From NCBI GenBank assembly GCA_012728895.1, contig JAAYEG010000056.1, positions 1-64,000 of the forward strand: DNA of 64,000 bases, in the 5' to 3' direction. The notes under the pieces were generated by a model. It had not been told where the DNA came from and ran no database searches. It saw nothing but the letters and a program-made list of their open reading frames with translations. The stretch's first letter is position 1; every line of letters starts with the position of its first letter. Origin of the DNA: Methanospirillum sp. (lineage in GTDB: Archaea; Halobacteriota; Methanomicrobia; Methanomicrobiales; Methanospirillaceae). Below are positions 8,236 through 16,599 of this stretch, one piece after another. The position numbers and the translations under genes were made by a program.

Positions 8236-9246
8236 TTAGCCGAACCTCCGGGCCGTCTCGAGGACGGCCCGTCGGACGGCGTCGGGGGAGTACCCGAGGA
8301 GCGCGGCCAGGACCATCGCGCCGCCCGCGCCCGTCCCCTCCTTCACCTCGCCCGCGCAGTACCGGGCGAGCCCTTCGTGCCCGAGGTCGCCGAAGCCCGG
8401 GTCGACGTAGAGGGGTCCGGCCCCGACGGCCTCCGCGATCCCGGAAAAGTTCGCCGACGGGTCGTCCCTGACGTAGACGGTCGTGACGACCCGGGGGACG
8501 GGGAGGCCGAGCGCCCGGAGCAGCGCGGCGACCGCGAGCTGCTGCGTCCCCCCGGCCAGGAGCAGCGTGCCGGCGTAGGACGCCGCGATCCCGGCCGTCA
8601 CCGCGAGCATCGGGTCGCCGGCCTCGCGCAGCACGCCGAGCGGCCCGCCCGGGGGCGACCGTTCGAGCCGGGCGAGCACGTCGCGGACGACCCGCTCTTT
8701 CTGCGCGGTCGGGTTCTCGACGGAGGCCGACGAGGTGTGGGCCGGGTAACCCAGCGCCCTGAGCACGCAGAGCGCGGTCGACGTCCCGCCGGGGACGCAC
8801 TCGCCGAGCACGAGCAGGTCCGAGAGAGGGGAGAGGAGCCGGCCGATCTCACGCCCCGCCCCGAAGAGCCGTTCCGCGTCGGGTACGGCCGTGCCGAACC
8901 GGGGATCGCCTCCGGGGGCGCCGTGGACATCCATGCACGGGACGGCCGGGGGCTCGGCGAGGCCCGCGTTCACGAAGAGCGGGACGAGCCCGGCGAGCGC
9001 GGTGGCCGCCCGGGTGATCACGGCCGGCGTCGGGCATCCCGTCGGGGTGTTCGGCGTCGCATCGCGGCTCGTGATCGCGCCGGTGAGCACGAGCTCGGCG
9101 TCGAGGGCCGGCACCAGGAGCGAGCCCTCCGGGGAGGGGCCTGCGCCCGAGAGCCCGGGGACGGTCGAGAGCAGGGTGTTTGCGAGCACCACGGCGAAAA
9201 GGGGTCGCTCGGACCGGATCCCGGGCCTCTCCGAGAGGAACGGCAT
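8236..9246 (-). CDS. cobT: Archaeal CobT-type nicotinate-nucleotide phosphoribosyltransferase
   Basis: The 336-residue protein matches the archaeal CobT-like family (TIGR00303). It has 'ATPNTPTGCPTPAVITRAA', 'CVPGGTSTALCVLRALGYPA', 'GTLLLAGGTQQ' and a C-terminal 'EGTGAGGA'. It is expected to activate the lower-ligand base to alpha-ribazole phosphate for cobamide assembly. It is divergent from cobZ-cobS across only 43 bp, so both promoters must lie in that short gap. This supports a shared role in nucleotide-loop assembly. Confidence 0.88.
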   Translation of the reverse strand: MPFLSERPGIRSERPLFAVVLANTLLSTVPGLSGAGPSPEGSLLVPALDAELVLTGAITSRDATPNTPTGCPTPAVITRAATALAGLVPLFVNAGLAEPPAVPCMDVHGAPGGDPRFGTAVPDAERLFGAGREIGRLLSPLSDLLVLGECVPGGTSTALCVLRALGYPAHTSSASVENPTAQKERVVRDVLARLERSPPGGPLGVLREAGDPMLAVTAGIAASYAGTLLLAGGTQQLAVAALLRALGLPVPRVVTTVYVRDDPSANFSGIAEAVGAGPLYVDPGFGDLGHEGLARYCAGEVKEGTGAGGAMVLAALLGYSPDAVRRAVLETARRFG

Positions 9247-9289
9247 GGGATCTCACTTTTCTTTCTGCCGCGATAAACGATCCGGTACC

Positions 9290-9730
9290 ATGTTCGAGAT
9301 CGAGGAGCGGCTCGCCGCTCGTGGGATCACGCGGGAGGCGCTCGTCGAGGCCGGGATGGCGCTCTACGTCCCGCACGGCCTGGAGGCGGGAGCGGCCCGT
9401 GCCCGGCTCGACGCACTGATCGCCCGCCACCTTCGCGACCCGAACGTCGCGGCCCTCCTGGTCGGGGCGCTCCTCCTCGAGGAGGAACTGGTGGAGCGGC
9501 GGCGCGCGTCGGAGCTCGGGAGCGACCCCGTCTTCCTCGTCGCGGACGAGATCTTGGGGATGGCCGTGGCCGAGGTGATCGCCGGGACCTACGCGCGTTT
9601 CGAGTTCTCGCGCTACGACAGGGCGAAGCCCGGCATCCTGGGGACGCTCGGCCCGTTCCTCGACGACGCGGCCGCAGGCCTGGTCGCGGGCTGCACCTCG
9701 CGCCTCTACTCCGAGCAGGTCGAGGGATGA
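9290..9730 (+). CDS. cobZ: CobZ-type alpha-ribazole phosphatase (PgpA-like)
   Basis: The 146-residue protein resembles the phosphatidylglycerophosphatase A/YutG-like family. In methanogens this family includes CobZ, which dephosphorylates alpha-ribazole phosphate. Conserved elements are 'RHLRDPNVAALLVGALLLEEE', 'GSDPVFLVADEILGMAVAEVI' and 'RYDRAKPGILGTLGPFLDD'. The gene overlaps cobS by four bases (ATGA). This placement is the main reason to prefer CobZ over a lipid phosphatase. The start ATG was chosen after the divergent promoter gap; a longer in-frame reading would run back across cobT. Confidence 0.82.
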   Translation: MFEIEERLAARGITREALVEAGMALYVPHGLEAGAARARLDALIARHLRDPNVAALLVGALLLEEELVERRRASELGSDPVFLVADEILGMAVAEVIAGTYARFEFSRYDRAKPGILGTLGPFLDDAAAGLVAGCTSRLYSEQVEG

Positions 9731-10443
9731 TCCGGCCAGTCCTGGCCCTCCTCCAGTTCACGACGGTCCTTCCGCTCGGCCGGCCCGTCGACTTCGACGA
9801 GTTCGCGGACCACTCCTACCTCTACCCGCTCTCGGGCTACGTCACCGGGGGCCTCGCCGGGCTCGCGGCCGCCGCCGTCCCGGACCCGGCCATCGGGGCC
9901 GCGGTAGGCCTGGGCGCCGTCCTGCTGGTGACCGGCGCCCACCACCTGGACGGCCTCCTCGACCTGGGGGACGGGCTGATGGCCCACGGGGGCCGCGGAG
10001 TCCGGGTCCGCGCGCTCCTCGACCGGCAGGTCGGCGCGGGGGGCTTCGCCATCGGCACGACCGTCCTGCTCTCCGCGTTCGCCGGTCTCTCGTCGGTCCC
10101 GTCCCTCCTCTGGGCCCTGGTGGCGGCCGAGGTCCTGGGCCGTTTCGGGATGGCCCTCCTGACCGCGGTCGGCCAACCGTTCAGGGAGGGGATCCACGGC
10201 TATCTCTACGGGCGGGCGAAGAGGTGGTTCTGGATCCCCGCGGCCCTCCTCTGCACGCCGCTCGTTCTACTCCCGCTCCCGCTCCCGGCCCTCGCGGGGG
10301 CCGCGGGGGTCGCGCTCCTCGTCCCCCTCGGCGTGCTCGCGCTCGGCCAAAGGCTCTTCGGCGGGCTCAACGGCGACCTGGTCGGGGCGTCCCACGAGGT
10401 CTGCCGTGCCGCAGTCCTCTGCACCCTCTCCCTGCTCGCCTGA
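9727..10443 (+). CDS. cobS: Adenosylcobinamide-GDP ribazoletransferase (cobalamin synthase)
   Basis: The 238-residue multi-pass membrane protein joins adenosylcobinamide-GDP and alpha-ribazole, the last step of cobalamin assembly. CobS hallmarks are 'FTTVLPLGRP' at the start, 'GAHHLDGLLDLGDGLMAHGGR' (the metal-binding HxDG...D motif) near residues 76-95, 'DRQVGAGGFA', and 'GGLNGDLVGASHEV' near the C-terminus. It is coupled to cobZ by an ATGA overlap. Confidence 0.93.
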   Translation: MIRPVLALLQFTTVLPLGRPVDFDEFADHSYLYPLSGYVTGGLAGLAAAAVPDPAIGAAVGLGAVLLVTGAHHLDGLLDLGDGLMAHGGRGVRVRALLDRQVGAGGFAIGTTVLLSAFAGLSSVPSLLWALVAAEVLGRFGMALLTAVGQPFREGIHGYLYGRAKRWFWIPAALLCTPLVLLPLPLPALAGAAGVALLVPLGVLALGQRLFGGLNGDLVGASHEVCRAAVLCTLSLLA

Positions 10444-10497
10444 CGTTCGAGCCGACGCGAACCGTTATCCGGGGGGGCGGCTAACCATACCGGCACG

Positions 10498-11373
10498 ATG
10501 GAACTGATGCAGGCGAGCGTGCAGGACCGCGGGGGGGTGATCACCCAGGAGGACCCCGACCGGGTCACGATCCGGACCCGCCTCCCCGCCGGCGTGCTGG
10601 ACGTCGCGCAGCTGAGGGGGCTCGGCGATATCGCCGAGCGCTACGGCGCCCCCCACCTCCACCTGACGACCCGCCAGGCGATCGAGCTCCCCCACCTGGA
10701 GGCGGCGCGGATCGTGGAGATCGCGCGCGATCTCGAGGCGAACGGCACCCCGGTGGGCGCCGAGAAGCACGAGGTCGTGAACGTCGTGGCCTGCCCCGGC
10801 ACGGACCGGTGCAAGCTGGCCAACATCGAGACGATCGACCTCGCCCGTGAGATCGACGGGCGGTTCTTCGGTAGGGACATGCCGGTCAAGGTCCGGATCT
10901 CGATCGCCGGCTGCCCGAACGGCTGCAACAACGCGCTCCTGAACGAGATCGGGATCATCGGGCGGATCAGGCCCGTCAGGACGCCGGGGCTCTGCACGGG
11001 CTGCGGCACCTGTGTCGAGTACTGTCCCGAGCAGGCCGTCACGATACGGAACGGGGTGTCCGTCCTCGACGAGAGCCGGTGCGATCTCTGTGGGCTCTGC
11101 ATCAAGTCCTGCCCGTACCGCCTGATCCAGTCCGCCGACCGGCACTACCAGATCCTGGTCGGGGGCATGAGCGGCCGCCACCCGACGGTGGGGCGGGAGC
11201 TGATACTCGTCGACACCCCCGAGAAGGTGATCGGCGTGGTCGAGAAGGTGATCTACTGGATCTACCGGCGTGCTCGCGCGAGACGTCTCCTCGGGCAGCA
11301 GCTCGACGAGATGGGTTTCGACGACCTGAAGCAGAGGCTCGCCGGGGAGTTCGGGCCCGCTCAGGCCCCGTAA
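10498..11373 (+). CDS. Minimal siroheme sulfite/nitrite reductase-like protein with two [4Fe-4S] ferredoxin motifs
   Basis: The 291-residue protein has an N-terminal ferredoxin-like half-domain ('HLTTRQAIELPHL'), then the siroheme-[4Fe-4S] ligand pattern CPGTDRC (C-X5-C) and CPNGC (C-X3-C). Two ferredoxin clusters follow ('CTGCGTCVEYCPE' and 'CDLCGLCIKSCPY'). This is the compact dissimilatory sulfite-reductase-like protein found in many methanogens. The reaction in vivo is not established; sulfite, nitrite or another siroheme-linked reduction are possible. It follows cobS by 54 bp, and siroheme and cobalamin share precursors, but co-transcription is only inferred. Confidence 0.85.
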   Translation: MELMQASVQDRGGVITQEDPDRVTIRTRLPAGVLDVAQLRGLGDIAERYGAPHLHLTTRQAIELPHLEAARIVEIARDLEANGTPVGAEKHEVVNVVACPGTDRCKLANIETIDLAREIDGRFFGRDMPVKVRISIAGCPNGCNNALLNEIGIIGRIRPVRTPGLCTGCGTCVEYCPEQAVTIRNGVSVLDESRCDLCGLCIKSCPYRLIQSADRHYQILVGGMSGRHPTVGRELILVDTPEKVIGVVEKVIYWIYRRARARRLLGQQLDEMGFDDLKQRLAGEFGPAQAP

Positions 11374-11663
11374 CGCGGGCTGTATCCCTCGCCCTCGTCG
11401 TCGTCGCACTCGATCGCGGTGCCGTCGCGCACGTAGGTGTTGAACATCATCGCGGCCTGCATCAGGTTCTCGTCGGGGGCAGTACCGCGCCGGATCTCGT
11501 CGGCCGCCCGTCCGTGGGGGTTGGGGATCGTCCGCCGGCCGACCCGGATCCCCGTGCAGTGGCGGCAGTAGCCGCAGTAGCGGTGGACCGAGCGCACGGT
11601 TCCCGCGCAGTCGACGGTGGCCCGGTCGACCCCGGATTCCTTGTTCATCACGAGCGTCTTCAT
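11361..11663 (-). CDS. Small cysteine-containing hypothetical protein
   Basis: The 100-residue protein has a central 'YCGYCRHCTGI' cluster preceded by 'DCAGTVRSVH', which could bind zinc or an Fe-S cluster, and an acidic C-terminal tail (ECDDDEGEG). Its stop overlaps the convergent sulfite-reductase-like gene by 13 bases. The ATG at 11663 is the first methionine after the divergent EF-1alpha promoter; a longer reading in this frame would only shadow EF-1alpha. Function not recognised. Confidence 0.6.
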   Translation of the reverse strand: MKTLVMNKESGVDRATVDCAGTVRSVHRYCGYCRHCTGIRVGRRTIPNPHGRAADEIRRGTAPDENLMQAAMMFNTYVRDGTAIECDDDEGEGYSPRYGA

Positions 11664-11752
11664 GAATGGGGATATTGTGACCCGGGCCGATAATATCCTG
11701 CCGTCGGTTACTATAGACGCGGCAGAATCGAAAAACGAGCGCATTGGACAGA

Positions 11753-11761
11753 TTTTATATA
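11753..11761 (+). promoter_or_regulatory. TATA box of the EF-1alpha operon
   Basis: TTTTATATA lies in an A+T-rich stretch 74 bp before the ATG at 11835. Transcription should start near 11785 and give a leader of about 50 bases with a strong ribosome site, GGAGG, at 11823-11827. Confidence 0.75.
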
Positions 11762-11834
11762 GGTTGTTCTCGAATATGGTATACTCGCGTAGACCGGGCA
11801 GGATGCTGCACCGTTCACGAATGGAGGAAATATA

Positions 11835-13115
11835 ATGGCAGCTGACAAGCCTCATCTGAACCTGGCCGTCATCGGCCACATCGACCACGGTAAGTCGACC
11901 ACGGTCGGACGCCTGATGTTCGAGACCGGTGCGGTTCCGCCCCACATCATCGAGAACTACCGCAAGGAGGCAGAGTCGAAGGGCAAGGGCTCGTTCGAGT
12001 TCGCCTGGGTGATGGACAACCTCAAGGAGGAGCGCGAGCGCGGCATCACCATCGATATCGCGCACAAGCGGTTCGACACGCCGAAGTACTACTTCACGGT
12101 CGTGGACTGTCCCGGGCACCGGGATTTCGTCAAGAACATGATCACCGGGGCCTCGCAGGCCGACGCTGCAGTCCTCGTCGTCGCCGCCCCTGACGGCGTG
12201 ATGGAGCAGACCAAGGAGCACGTCTTCCTCTCGCGCACGCTCGGGATCCAGCAGCTGATCGTGGCCGTCAACAAGATGGACATGATCAACTACGACGAGA
12301 AGCGATTCGAGGAGGTCAAGAAGGACCTCGGCCAGCTGATGCAGATGGTCGGGTACAAGCCCGCCGAAACGCTCTTCATCCCGATGTCCGCCTTCAAGGG
12401 GACCAACATCTCGAAGAAGTCCGAGGAGACCCCCTGGTACACGGGCCCGACCCTCCTCGAGGCGCTCGACACGCTCAAGGAGCCCGAGAAGCCCACCGAC
12501 AAGCCGCTCCGCGTCCCGATCCAGGACGTCTACTCGATCTCCGGGATCGGTACCGTGCCGGTCGGCCGCGTCGAGACGGGCGTCATGAAGAAGGGGATGA
12601 AGGTCTCGTTCATGCCCGCCAACAAGGACGGCGAGGTCAAGTCCATCGAGATGCACCACGAGGAGCAGCCCCAGGCGCTCCCCGGCGACAACATCGGCTT
12701 CAACGTCCGCGGCGTCGGAAAGAACGACATCCGCCGCGGCGATGTCTGTGGCCCCGCCGACGCCCCGCCCACGGTCGCGAACACGTTCACGGCCCAGATC
12801 GTCGTGCTCCAGCACCCGTCCGCGATCACGGTCGGCTACACCCCGGTCTTCCACTGCCACACGGCGCAGATCGCCTGCACGTTCATCGAGCTCCAGAAGA
12901 AGCTCGACTCGCGCACCGGCCAGACCAAGGAGGAGAACCCGACGTTCCTGAAGAGCGGGGACGCGGCCATCGTCAAGGTGCAGCCGTCCAGGCCCATGGT
13001 GATCGAGAACGTGAAAGAGCTCCCGCAGCTCGGGCGTTTCGCGATCCGTGACATGGGCTCGACGATCGCCGCCGGCATGTGCATCGCGATCGAGCCCAAG
13101 CAGATCATCCGCTGA
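11835..13115 (+). CDS. tuf: Translation elongation factor EF-1alpha (aEF1A)
   Basis: This 426-residue GTPase delivers aminoacyl-tRNA to the ribosome. G1 is 'GHIDHGKST' (residues 12-20), the switch II box is 'DCPGHRDF', and G4 is 'NKMD'. The beta-barrel domains 2 and 3 follow, with the archaeal '[12 protein letters not shown]' region. Rps12, rps7 and fusA, common upstream partners in archaea, are absent here; tuf has its own promoter and is followed only by rpsJ. Confidence 0.97.
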   Translation: MAADKPHLNLAVIGHIDHGKSTTVGRLMFETGAVPPHIIENYRKEAESKGKGSFEFAWVMDNLKEERERGITIDIAHKRFDTPKYYFTVVDCPGHRDFVKNMITGASQADAAVLVVAAPDGVMEQTKEHVFLSRTLGIQQLIVAVNKMDMINYDEKRFEEVKKDLGQLMQMVGYKPAETLFIPMSAFKGTNISKKSEETPWYTGPTLLEALDTLKEPEKPTDKPLRVPIQDVYSISGIGTVPVGRVETGVMKKGMKVSFMPANKDGEVKSIEMHHEEQPQALPGDNIGFNVRGVGKNDIRRGDVCGPADAPPTVANTFTAQIVVLQHPSAITVGYTPVFHCHTAQIACTFIELQKKLDSRTGQTKEENPTFLKSGDAAIVKVQPSRPMVIENVKELPQLGRFAIRDMGSTIAAGMCIAIEPKQIIR

Positions 13116-13119
13116 TCCC

Positions 13120-13125
13120 TTTTTT
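13120..13125 (+). terminator. T-run between EF-1alpha and rpsJ
   Basis: Six T residues directly follow the EF-1alpha stop and precede the rpsJ ribosome site (GGTGA). In archaea, T-runs alone can end transcription in part. This could lower rpsJ transcription relative to EF-1alpha, but it is a weak signal. Confidence 0.3.
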
Positions 13126-13136
13126 GGTGAACGTTG

Positions 13137-13445
13137 ATGCAGAAGGCACGCATTCGTCTCACAGGGACCGATTACGCGAAGGTAGAGATGGTCTGCGACC
13201 GGATCCGCGAGATCGCGGAGCGCACGGGCGTGAACCTGGCCGGCCCCATCCCGCTCCCCACGAAGAGGCTCGTGGTCCCGATCCGCAAGAGCCCCGACGG
13301 CGAGGGGACAGCCACCTGGGACCGCTGGCAGATGCGTGTCCACAAGCGCCTGATCGACATGGATGCCGACGAGCGAGCGCTCCGCCAGCTGATGCGCATC
13401 CAGGTGCCGAAGGATATCGGCATCGAGATCGTCCTGGAGAGCTGA
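13137..13445 (+). CDS. rpsJ: Small ribosomal subunit protein S10
   Basis: The 102-residue protein is archaeal S10 (uS10): '[21 protein letters not shown]', '[20 protein letters not shown]' and '[17 protein letters not shown]' are typical. It follows EF-1alpha by 21 bases, the standard archaeal arrangement. ATG at 13137 is preferred to the adjacent TTG at 13134 because of the GGTGA motif upstream. Confidence 0.97.
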   Translation: MQKARIRLTGTDYAKVEMVCDRIREIAERTGVNLAGPIPLPTKRLVVPIRKSPDGEGTATWDRWQMRVHKRLIDMDADERALRQLMRIQVPKDIGIEIVLES

Positions 13446-13455
13446 GAGGGTCGGC

Positions 13456-15126
13456 GTGCCTGCCGATGCGGTCGTCTCGACCATCCGGCGTTATCTCTCT
13501 TTTGAAGCCCTCTTCGCACTAATCGTGCTGGGGACCGCCATCACCCGGTTCTTCCTGCTGAACCTGAAACTCTACCACCACGACGAGGCGATCCACGCCT
13601 GGTTCAGCTGGGAGCTGCTGACCAAGGGGACGTACTCCTACGACCCGATGTACCACGGGCCGATCCTCTACTACGTCACGGCGGGGATGTTCCGGCTCTT
13701 CGGGGACTCGGACCTGGTGGGCCGCCTGGTGCCTGCCCTGCTCGGCGTTCTGATCGTCGTGCTCGTCTACTTCGTCTACCGGCTCGGCTACCTCGACCAG
13801 CGCCAGTCCCTCCTCGCCGGGGTGCTGATCATGCTCTCGCCCGATCTCGTCTACTTCTCCCGCTTCCTGCGCCACGACATCTTCATGCTCTTCTTCACGT
13901 TCCTGCTCGTGGTCGCGGTCCTCTACTACATCGAGGGCAAGCAGCTCCGGTTCGCCGCGCTCGCGGGCCTGGGGGCCGGACTCGCGCTATCGTGCAAGGA
14001 GGAGATGCCGCTCATCATCATCCTGTTCGGCGCGTACTTCCTCTTCCTGGTGGCGAAAAAGACCGTCAGGTTGCCGCCCCGACGGACCTTTCTCCGCGAC
14101 CTCGCGGTCGCGGTGGTGATCGGTGCCGGGGTGATGGCGGTCCTTTACTCGTTCTTCGGGTTCCAGCTCGACACCATCTGGACCGGCCCGTTCGAGGCGA
14201 TCGAGCACTGGCTCTCCATGCACAACCAGCAGCGGCTCGGCGGGCCGCCGTACTTCTACGTCCTCCTCTTCGGGTGCTACGAGGTGCCGATCGTGATCCT
14301 GGCCGGCGCCTCGGTCGTCTCGTACGCGGCTCTCCGGCTCCGCGGACGCCGCCGCGACCGGGTGGCCGAGGTCTCGACCGAGATTGACGCCCTGGCCGGC
14401 GTCGTTCCCGCGGTGCCCCCGCGCCCGGCCATCGATCGGCGAAACGAGTTCCTGAAATTCTGCCTGGTCTGGATGGCGGGGACCATGGTGATGTACGGCT
14501 ACATCGGCGAGAAGGTGCCCTGGCTGATCATCCAGCAACTCCTGCCCATGTGTCTGGCGGCCACCTGGTGCCTGCGCGAGAAGCCCCCGGAGGACCGGCT
14601 GATCCGCCACGATGCCTGGCGCTACGTGACGGTCGCCTTCATCCTCTTCAGTCTGTTCGTCCCGATATACGGGTTCGGGATGCTTTACACGACCCACCAC
14701 GTCCAGTTCGTGAGGGAAGACATCTCGGACCCGATCGTCCAGGTCCAGAACTCGGAGGAGATGCGCCACGTCTTCGCCGACATGGACGGGGCCGACAAGG
14801 TCGTGATCGCGAGCCAGAACTACTGGCCGCTGCCGTGGTATTACCGCGGGGACCGGTGGAACACCATCCAGTTCTACGGGTCCCGGATCGACCTGGACGC
14901 CGTTATCGTGCAGGACCCGGACGTTGTGCTGACCGATTCGGGCCAGACCTACGACTACCTGCCCGGGTACGACCGGCGGACCGTCCGGCTCAACTACTGG
15001 TTCAGCTGGTACGACAACCAGGACCGTATCCCCGCGTGGTACTTCGCCCGGGACGGGAATCTGGGGTCGATGAACCTGGACGTCTTCACGCGCGTCGGGC
15101 CGCTCGACGAGGCAGCACCCGGATAA
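13456..15126 (+). CDS. TIGR03663-type (Agl23-like) GT-C membrane protein
   Basis: The 556-residue protein has about 10 transmembrane helices followed by an extracytoplasmic C-terminal domain. The early acidic motif 'YHHDEAIHAWFSW' near residue 40, with 'DPMYHGPILYYV', is the loop pattern of GT-C fold glycosyltransferases and of the TIGR03663 family, which is associated with archaeal protein glycosylation. It probably acts on a lipid-linked sugar, but the reaction is unproven. It starts with GTG ten bases after rpsJ, with ribosome site GAGAGGG, so it is likely co-transcribed with tuf-rpsJ. Confidence 0.8.
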   Translation: MPADAVVSTIRRYLSFEALFALIVLGTAITRFFLLNLKLYHHDEAIHAWFSWELLTKGTYSYDPMYHGPILYYVTAGMFRLFGDSDLVGRLVPALLGVLIVVLVYFVYRLGYLDQRQSLLAGVLIMLSPDLVYFSRFLRHDIFMLFFTFLLVVAVLYYIEGKQLRFAALAGLGAGLALSCKEEMPLIIILFGAYFLFLVAKKTVRLPPRRTFLRDLAVAVVIGAGVMAVLYSFFGFQLDTIWTGPFEAIEHWLSMHNQQRLGGPPYFYVLLFGCYEVPIVILAGASVVSYAALRLRGRRRDRVAEVSTEIDALAGVVPAVPPRPAIDRRNEFLKFCLVWMAGTMVMYGYIGEKVPWLIIQQLLPMCLAATWCLREKPPEDRLIRHDAWRYVTVAFILFSLFVPIYGFGMLYTTHHVQFVREDISDPIVQVQNSEEMRHVFADMDGADKVVIASQNYWPLPWYYRGDRWNTIQFYGSRIDLDAVIVQDPDVVLTDSGQTYDYLPGYDRRTVRLNYWFSWYDNQDRIPAWYFARDGNLGSMNLDVFTRVGPLDEAAPG

Positions 15127-15177
15127 CCCTCCTTTTAACCTCAATCGTTTAATACGGGGCGCGCCCACCTCTCCGTG

Positions 15178-15831
15178 ATGGCGGTGGACCCGTTCAGCTT
15201 CGTCCTGCTCTCGTTCACCTCGGTCTTCGTGATCATCAACCCCCTGGGCGCGGGGATCATCTACGTCTCGATGACCGACGCGTTCGACCGGGAGATCCGG
15301 CGACGGATTGCGCTCGAGGCCTGCTGGACCGCTTTCATCGTCCTGGTCGTCTTCGCTCTCCTCGGGGGGCTGATACTCCAGCTCTTCGGGATCACGCTCG
15401 CCGCCTTCCGGATCGGCGGCGGGATCCTGCTCTTCCTGATCGGCCTGGACATGGTCTTCGCCAAGGTCTCCCGCGCGAAGATGACCGCGACCGAGCGCTA
15501 CGAGGGGGAGCCGGAAGACGTCGCGGTCATGCCGCTCGCGATCCCGATGATCGCCGGCCCGGGGACGATCACCACCGTGATCGTGCTGATCGCCAGGGGC
15601 GAATCGGAACTCGGCCTCGGGTCGTACGCGGTCGTCGTCGCCGCGATCGCGTTCACGGTGGGGATCACCTGCCTGGTCATGCTGAACGCCGACCGGGTCG
15701 TCTCGAGGATCGGCCAGCGCGAGTTTCGGGCGGTCAACCGGATCATGGGGATCCTGATGGTCGCGATCGCGGTCGAGTTCGTGATCAACGGGCTGAAGAC
15801 CGCGTTCCCGGTTCTGGCGGCGGCCGTATGA
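15178..15831 (+). CDS. MarC-family integral membrane protein
   Basis: The 217-residue protein has six predicted helices and MarC features: 'FVIINPLGAGIIYVSMT' near the N-terminus, 'FRIGGGILLFLIGLDMV' in the middle, and 'VMPLAIPMIAGPGTITTVIVL' in the second half. The transported substrate of MarC proteins is not settled. ATG at 15178 was preferred to the GTG three bases earlier. Its stop overlaps the nitrilase gene start by four bases. Confidence 0.88.
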   Translation: MAVDPFSFVLLSFTSVFVIINPLGAGIIYVSMTDAFDREIRRRIALEACWTAFIVLVVFALLGGLILQLFGITLAAFRIGGGILLFLIGLDMVFAKVSRAKMTATERYEGEPEDVAVMPLAIPMIAGPGTITTVIVLIARGESELGLGSYAVVVAAIAFTVGITCLVMLNADRVVSRIGQREFRAVNRIMGILMVAIAVEFVINGLKTAFPVLAAAV

Positions 15832-16595
15832 CCGGCCCGCTCCGCATCGCCCTCGCTCAGGTCCTCCCTGTCCCCGAGGACCCCGGCGCGAACCTTGCGA
15901 TGGTCGACCGTTTCGCACGAATGGCCTCCGACCAGAACGCCTCGCTCGTCGTCTACCCCGAGCAGGTGCTCCTCGGGTGGGACCCCCGCTCGACCCGTGC
16001 CGCGGAGCCGCTCGGCGGCCCGCTGACGGGGGCACTGCAGGGGGTCGCGCGGGACCGCTCTATCGGCCTGGTCGGGTCGATCCGGGAAACGACGGCGGGC
16101 GGGATCCGGAACACCGCGGTCGCGATCGACCGCCGGGGCGGGATCGCGGCGGTCTACGCGAAGCAGCACCTCTTCACCCCGGGGGGAGAGGAGTCCTCCT
16201 TCGTGGCCGGCCCGGGCCCGGCCACGTTCCCGTGCGGCGACTACCGGCTCGGTCTCGCGATCTGTTACGACCTCCGTTTCCCCGGGGTCTTCGCCCGGTA
16301 CCGGGCCCTCGGCGCCGACGCGGTCCTGGTCTCGGCGGCCTGGCCCTGCGCCCGCATCCGCCACTGGCGGCTCTTTCTCCGGGCCCGCGCGCTCGACAAC
16401 CGTCTCTACCTGGCGGGCGCCTCCTACGCCGCCGGCACCACCCCCGCCGGGTCGTACTGCGGGGGCTCGATGGGGGCCGATCCCGAGGGAGAGGTGGTGG
16501 TCGAGGCCGGGAGCGGGCCGGAGGTCGTCGTCGTCGAGGTCGATCCCGGGGTGATCGCGTCCGCGCGCGCCGGGGTGGACCCGGCAGGGGGCTGA
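15828..16595 (+). CDS. Carbon-nitrogen hydrolase (nitrilase superfamily)
   Basis: The 255-residue enzyme shows the Glu-Lys-Cys triad of the superfamily: Glu in 'LVVYPEQVLLG' (about residue 45), Lys in 'AVYAKQHLF' (about 109) and Cys in 'GLAICYDLRFP' (about 144). This suggests amide hydrolysis, for example an omega-amidase or N-carbamoyl-type substrate. The exact substrate cannot be read from sequence. The ATGA overlap with the MarC gene suggests coupled translation. Confidence 0.85.
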   Translation: MTGPLRIALAQVLPVPEDPGANLAMVDRFARMASDQNASLVVYPEQVLLGWDPRSTRAAEPLGGPLTGALQGVARDRSIGLVGSIRETTAGGIRNTAVAIDRRGGIAAVYAKQHLFTPGGEESSFVAGPGPATFPCGDYRLGLAICYDLRFPGVFARYRALGADAVLVSAAWPCARIRHWRLFLRARALDNRLYLAGASYAAGTTPAGSYCGGSMGADPEGEVVVEAGSGPEVVVVEVDPGVIASARAGVDPAGG

Positions 16596-16599
16596 CCCG

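Noticed and set aside
11664-13484. Very long minus-strand open frame across EF-1alpha and S10
   Set aside because: It is the complement of two highly conserved genes. Only its last 100 codons (11361-11663) lie outside them and were kept as a small gene.
13987-16035. 682-codon minus-strand open frame across the GT-C protein and MarC genes
   Set aside because: Composition is dominated by Arg, Asp, Pro and Val as expected for an antisense shadow, and both sense genes have clear domains.
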